A DNA stretch of 51,809 nucleotides from JASFWK01 sp050049355 (lineage in GTDB: Bacteria > Chloroflexota > Anaerolineae > B4-G1 > DUEL01). The translations under genes and the position numbers were made by a program. The stretch lies in contig JASFWK010000005.1 in the NCBI GenBank assembly GCA_050049355.1, positions 1-51,809 on the forward strand. Reading direction: 5' to 3'. Shown in pieces: positions 48,507 through 51,809 of the stretch (positions within the stretch are counted from its first letter, which is position 1; each line of letters starts with the position of its first letter). The notes beneath the pieces were generated by a model. It made no database searches and was not told the origin of the DNA. It saw only the letters and a program-made list of their open reading frames with translations.

Positions 48507-50489
48507 GTGACTAGCGGATTCTTTGGGAAGGCCCTGGTCGTTGATCTATCCCGCGGTGAGGCCGAGCCAGTCTCTCTTCCCCAGACACTCTACCGGGATT
48601 ACCTGGGCGGATATGGGCTGGGGGTCAAGGTGTTGCACGAGCGGACGGGCGCTGGTGTTGACCCTCTTGGCCCTGAGTGTATTCTCGGCTTTGTGCCAGG
48701 TCTGCTCACTGGCACAGGTGTCCCCTTCAGCGGGCGCTTCATGGTGGTGGGGAAGTCACCACTCACCGGCGGTTGGGGCGAGTCGAATTGCGGGGGACAG
48801 TTCGGACCTCTCCTGCGGGCCACGGGCTGCGACGGCGTCTTTCTCACCGGAGTCTCTCCTGGGCCGGTCTACTTGCTGCTGGACGAGGGTCAGGCGGTGT
48901 TGAGGGATGCCAGTCACCTGTGGGGCCTGGACACCGTAGAGACGGAATGCGGAATCAGGGAGGAGGTGGGGAAGGGCACTCACATAGTCTCCATCGGTCC
49001 GGCAGGAGAGAAATGCGCCCTCATCGCTGCCTTGATTACCGATGGCGGCCGAGCCGCTGCCCGATCCGGCCTGGGAGCCGTCATGGGCTCAAAACGGCTC
49101 AAGGCGATTGCCGTGCGAGGTGCTCTTTCGGTTCCGGTCCACGATGGGAAGGAATTGACGCGTCTCAGTCGAGAGTATCTCCAACTCTTCAGGGAGTCAT
49201 CATCCCTCTTGCCTGAGGCCCTGTTCCGCCTGACTCGACTGTCCCTTCCCTTGCTGCGGCGGCTGCGGATCAAGCCCTCCGGCGGGCCTGCAGAGGCGAT
49301 CGTCCACGTCTACCGTGAATACGGGACCTGCTCAGGCACTGCGTTCAGCACGCAGATCGGCGACGCGCCGGTGAGGAACTGGCGAGGGGTTGCGGCGCGC
49401 GATTTCCCGCTGAAGCGCAGCGCGCGTATCAGCGACGATGCGGTGATTCAGTATCAGGTCAGACGCTATCACTGCCGGGCCTGCCCCGTCGGTTGCGGCG
49501 GCATCGTGCGCTTGAGAGGGGACCGGTACAGCGTGGAGGGTGGTCACAAGCCCGAATACGAGACTCTGGCGGCCTTCGGCCCGCTGCTGCTCAACGACGA
49601 TCTGGAGTCCATCCTCTACGTCAACGATATGTGCAACCGGTACGGGCTGGATACTGTCTCCACGGGGACTGTCGTGGCCTTCGCCCTGGAATGTGTTGAG
49701 AAAGGGTTGATCAGCCGGGAGGAGGCCGGCGGGTTGGAGCTTTCGTGGGGAAACGCCGAGGCCATTGTCGAATTGGTCCATAGAATCGGCCGACGGGACG
49801 GACTCGGCGACCTTCTGGCCGACGGCGTCAAGCGAGCCGCAGAGCAGATCGGACAGGGATCGGAGGCCTTTGCCATGCACGCGGGAGGGCAGGAACTCCC
49901 GATGCATGATCCCCGGTGCGAGCCTCTGCTCGGGCTGGCCTACCAGGCGGACGCCACTCCGGCTCGGCACACGACGTCCAACGGTGGCATCTACAGGGTG
50001 GAGTCACTCCGAGATCTCTTTGCCTCGGAGAATCTGACGCCGTCAGGACGGTATGCGATTGAAGATAGGGGGAGGCTCTTTGCACTGCTGAGCCAGTACA
50101 TCCACGTGGTGAGCTGCAGCGGATTGTGCACCTTCTCACTTCTTATGGGCCGGCCACCCGTGCAAGAATGGATCAACGCTGCCACAGGGTGGGGTCTGGA
50201 TCTTCGGGAGCTTCTGCGTATCGGCGGCCGTATTCAGACGCTGCGACACGCCTTCAACCTGCGCGAGGGTATCCGTCCTGAGGATTTCGCGGTGCCACCT
50301 CGCGCCAGCGGTCATCCTCCTCTCGAGGAGGGACCTCTGAAAGGCGTGACGCTGGATATAGGGGACACAGTTCGCGACTACTTCCGGACCATGGGATGGG
50401 ACGAGGCGACGGGGGTACCCACGCCGGAATCTTTGGAGTCAGTGGGACTGTTTGATGTCGCCGAGAGTTTGAGAGGCAGTGGGACCTAG
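48507..50489 (+). CDS. aldehyde ferredoxin oxidoreductase (tungstopterin family)
   Basis: 660 aa, slightly longer than the usual 600-630. The N-terminal domain (F-F-G-K-A-L-V-V-D-L-S, G-Y-G-L-G-V-K-V-L) and G-G-W-G-E-S-N-C-G-G-Q-F-G bind the pterin. The [4Fe-4S] cluster cysteines are C323-x2-C326-x3-C330 with a fourth at 541 or 537. These enzymes oxidise aldehydes to acids with ferredoxin in anaerobes. The substrate branch is not evident. The start is GTG with only a weak ribosome site. No ferredoxin or pterin gene is adjacent. It stands alone between DUF2905 and the second degV. Confidence 0.92.
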   Translation: MTSGFFGKALVVDLSRGEAEPVSLPQTLYRDYLGGYGLGVKVLHERTGAGVDPLGPECILGFVPGLLTGTGVPFSGRFMVVGKSPLTGGWGESNCGGQFGPLLRATGCDGVFLTGVSPGPVYLLLDEGQAVLRDASHLWGLDTVETECGIREEVGKGTHIVSIGPAGEKCALIAALITDGGRAAARSGLGAVMGSKRLKAIAVRGALSVPVHDGKELTRLSREYLQLFRESSSLLPEALFRLTRLSLPLLRRLRIKPSGGPAEAIVHVYREYGTCSGTAFSTQIGDAPVRNWRGVAARDFPLKRSARISDDAVIQYQVRRYHCRACPVGCGGIVRLRGDRYSVEGGHKPEYETLAAFGPLLLNDDLESILYVNDMCNRYGLDTVSTGTVVAFALECVEKGLISREEAGGLELSWGNAEAIVELVHRIGRRDGLGDLLADGVKRAAEQIGQGSEAFAMHAGGQELPMHDPRCEPLLGLAYQADATPARHTTSNGGIYRVESLRDLFASENLTPSGRYAIEDRGRLFALLSQYIHVVSCSGLCTFSLLMGRPPVQEWINAATGWGLDLRELLRIGGRIQTLRHAFNLREGIRPEDFAVPPRASGHPPLEEGPLKGVTLDIGDTVRDYFRTMGWDEATGVPTPESLESVGLFDVAESLRGSGT

Positions 50490-50581
50490 GATATCTGTAG
50501 AGCTGGACCATCTTGGTCCACAACGTGCTCGCCGTTGCCCGGCATCCTCTCCCTCTCATGAGTGGCCTGAGGCGCGGTTCC

Positions 50582-51445
50582 ATGTCGATCAGAGTAGTCA
50601 CCGATAGCACATGTGATCTGCCGGAGACAATCGCCGCTGAATACGGCGTCACTGTAATACCTGCATACATCAACATCGGCGACCGAAGCTACCTAGATGG
50701 CGTCGAGCTGTCGCGGCGCGAATTCTACGAGATGCTGCCAGAGACTGAACACATTCCGATGACGTCGGCACCGTCGCCGGGGGCGTTCGTCCGAGCATAC
50801 GAGGGGTTGGCGGCTGAAGGGGCGACTGAGATTCTGTCCGTTCACATCTCTGCCAGCTTGAGTGCGATGCTAAACGCGGCAAACGCGGCAGCGGCGGCGA
50901 CGGATGCTATCTCGGTGACCCTATTCGATTCGACGCAGTTGACTCTGGGGACCGGTCTTCTGGCTTTGGAGGCTGCCAAAGCTGCCGCCGAGGGCTGGTC
51001 GATGGCGGAGGTTGTGGCTGTGTTGGAGGAGATGGCTGCGCGAACCTACTCATTCGCCGCCCTCGACACTCTTGAATTCCTGCGTCGTGGCGGTCGGGTG
51101 ACCCAGCTTCAGTACAACCTGGGAAGCTTGCTGAATGTCAAGCCGGTGCTGACCATGTACAATGGGGAATTGACAATGGAGAGGGTGCGAACGCGCAGGC
51201 GGGCGATCGAATACCTGCTCAAGAGGGTGAGCGATCTGGGGCCTCTGGAGCAGCTGCATCTATTGCACGCCAACGCTCTGGACAGGGTGGACTCTCTACG
51301 AGGGCGGGTGGAACGCCTCCTGCCCAAGGGCCGGATGCCTATGGTGGTCGAGGTGACGCCCGTGATCGGCGCCCACGTGGGGCCGGGGGCAGTGGGCCTG
51401 GTGTGCGTGAAGGCACGTGCAGGCCGGCCAGGGTCGAGCTCCTAA
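50582..51445 (+). CDS. DegV family fatty acid-binding protein (second copy)
   Basis: 287 aa from ATG 50582; longer starts exist but would add residues not found in the family. Motifs are V-V-T-D-S-T-C-D-L, M-T-S-A-P-S-P-G-A-F, S-A-S-L-S-A-M and P-V-I-G-A-H-V-G-P-G. Compared with the first copy (46173), the S-S-K-L-S-G-T motif is changed to S-A-S-L-S-A-M, so ligand preference may differ. FakB proteins often come in several copies with different fatty acid preference. Confidence 0.92.
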   Translation: MSIRVVTDSTCDLPETIAAEYGVTVIPAYINIGDRSYLDGVELSRREFYEMLPETEHIPMTSAPSPGAFVRAYEGLAAEGATEILSVHISASLSAMLNAANAAAAATDAISVTLFDSTQLTLGTGLLALEAAKAAAEGWSMAEVVAVLEEMAARTYSFAALDTLEFLRRGGRVTQLQYNLGSLLNVKPVLTMYNGELTMERVRTRRRAIEYLLKRVSDLGPLEQLHLLHANALDRVDSLRGRVERLLPKGRMPMVVEVTPVIGAHVGPGAVGLVCVKARAGRPGSSS

Positions 51446-51613
51446 TACCAAGGGGACGGACTGGAGATACACGGCATAGTAACCCTAGTTGTCCTGGGGC
51501 GTATGAGGTTCTGTAGGGTATCAGTCCGCTGCTGAGGAATTCCAGCATAGTGGACATATTCTGAGGAGGAGGGCTCGTCTTGGCAAGTTGGGTGTGCTCT
51601 GCCCTCTCTTCGA

Positions 51614-51809
51614 ATGGCTCTTCCTGATGTGCAAGATACTCCTGACCGTCTTGGTAACTGTGTGGAGGCTGCGGCTGCCGCTCTACTCAGGCCAGATTTG
51701 GTCAAGTGGATGAAGGTGCTGCGGGCAGGTCTCTGGCGCCACACCCGCCATCCCAACTACTCTGATGAGGCGGCTCAGAGGTGGGCCTGCTACTTGATTT
51801 TGGCTTCAA
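51614..51809 (+). pseudogene. fragment of a DUF1295 (steroid 5-alpha-reductase-like) protein
   Basis: The plus-strand frame from 51614 reads to the window end. It contains R-A-G-L-W-R-H-T-R-H-P-N-Y and then W-A-C-Y-L-I-L-A, the conserved C-terminal motif of DUF1295 membrane enzymes (normally G-L-W-R-Y-T-R-H-P-N-Y-F-G-E ... W-W-G). The motif normally lies some 170-200 residues into the protein, but here only about 40 codons precede it and stops fill the frames between 51446 and 51613. F-G and W-W-G are altered to S-D and R-W-A. It is thus probably a decayed remnant. The downstream part is outside the window. Confidence 0.5.

Noticed and set aside
51442..51756. 104-codon minus-strand frame at the window end
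   Set aside because: The plus strand of the same region carries the DUF1295 motif, a far more specific signal.
1..51809. Search for tRNA or rRNA genes
   Set aside because: No convincing T-loop/acceptor combination or conserved rRNA segment was found by eye; a tRNAscan-SE or Rfam search would be decisive.

Overview
The window looks like a chromosomal piece of a moderately GC-rich, probably anaerobic member of the Chloroflexota (Anaerolineae or a close relative). The hints are a Ta0216-type B12/radical SAM protein, thiolase-like/DUF35 pairs, a bacterial cyclic-2,3-diphosphoglycerate-synthetase-like GTPase, secreted DUF11 and thrombospondin-type-3 (TSP3) repeat proteins that end in a Y-L-P-L tail, and a tungsten-type aldehyde oxidoreductase. 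This placement is inference. I see no tRNA, rRNA, CRISPR array, insertion sequence or phage gene.

Layout. 1-5.2 kb (+): an S1-domain protein, translation factor IF-1, an Fe-S protein with a winged-helix-like N terminus and a B12/radical SAM protein. 5.2-9.6 kb: a Tat-exported phosphoesterase (-) and an oligopeptide-type ABC binding protein with two permeases (+) but no ATPase. 9.7-18.5 kb (-): miaA/yraN/glycosyltransferase; DUF2148/OsmC/DUF72; a four-gene thiolase-like/DUF35 cluster whose two thiolase-fold proteins both lack the nucleophilic cysteine; and a lipoprotein. 18.7-23.1 kb (-): the cPGS-like gene, then the housekeeping operon rpmF-fabD-fabG-asp23-nusB behind a perfect consensus promoter (TTGACA, 17 bp, TATAAT).

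23.5-32 kb (-) is the accessory part: three large or mid-sized secreted proteins with calcium-binding TSP3-type repeats and the same C-terminal tail, next to an orphan OmpR-family response regulator. Two of the three have an almost identical promoter element, CAAACC-N5-CAAACC (11-bp period), just upstream of the -10 box. This is the spacing expected for an OmpR/PhoB-type activator. I regard this group (regulator, operator, secreted TSP3 proteins, common tail) as the best candidate for an undescribed system.

32.3-51.8 kb (+): an M28 peptidase lipoprotein and aminotransferase; a lipoprotein; a zinc alcohol dehydrogenase, class III aminotransferase, rifampicin-phosphotransferase-like PEP-family enzyme and HDAC-family deacetylase in close array; a TPR protein with a long acidic region carrying repeated I-P-x-W-L motifs; ndk; a SIRT5-like sirtuin; two DegV proteins; ruvB with DUF2905; an aldehyde ferredoxin oxidoreductase; and at the very end a decayed fragment of a DUF1295 membrane enzyme.

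Expression signals are unusually readable. Besides classical promoters with Shine-Dalgarno (SD) sites, three genes (radical SAM, phosphoesterase, ruvB) have a -10 box only 9-10 nt before the ATG and no SD, suggesting leaderless mRNAs. Three other promoters place a small hairpin at or very near the predicted 5' end of the transcript. All promoter, operator and terminator calls are by eye.
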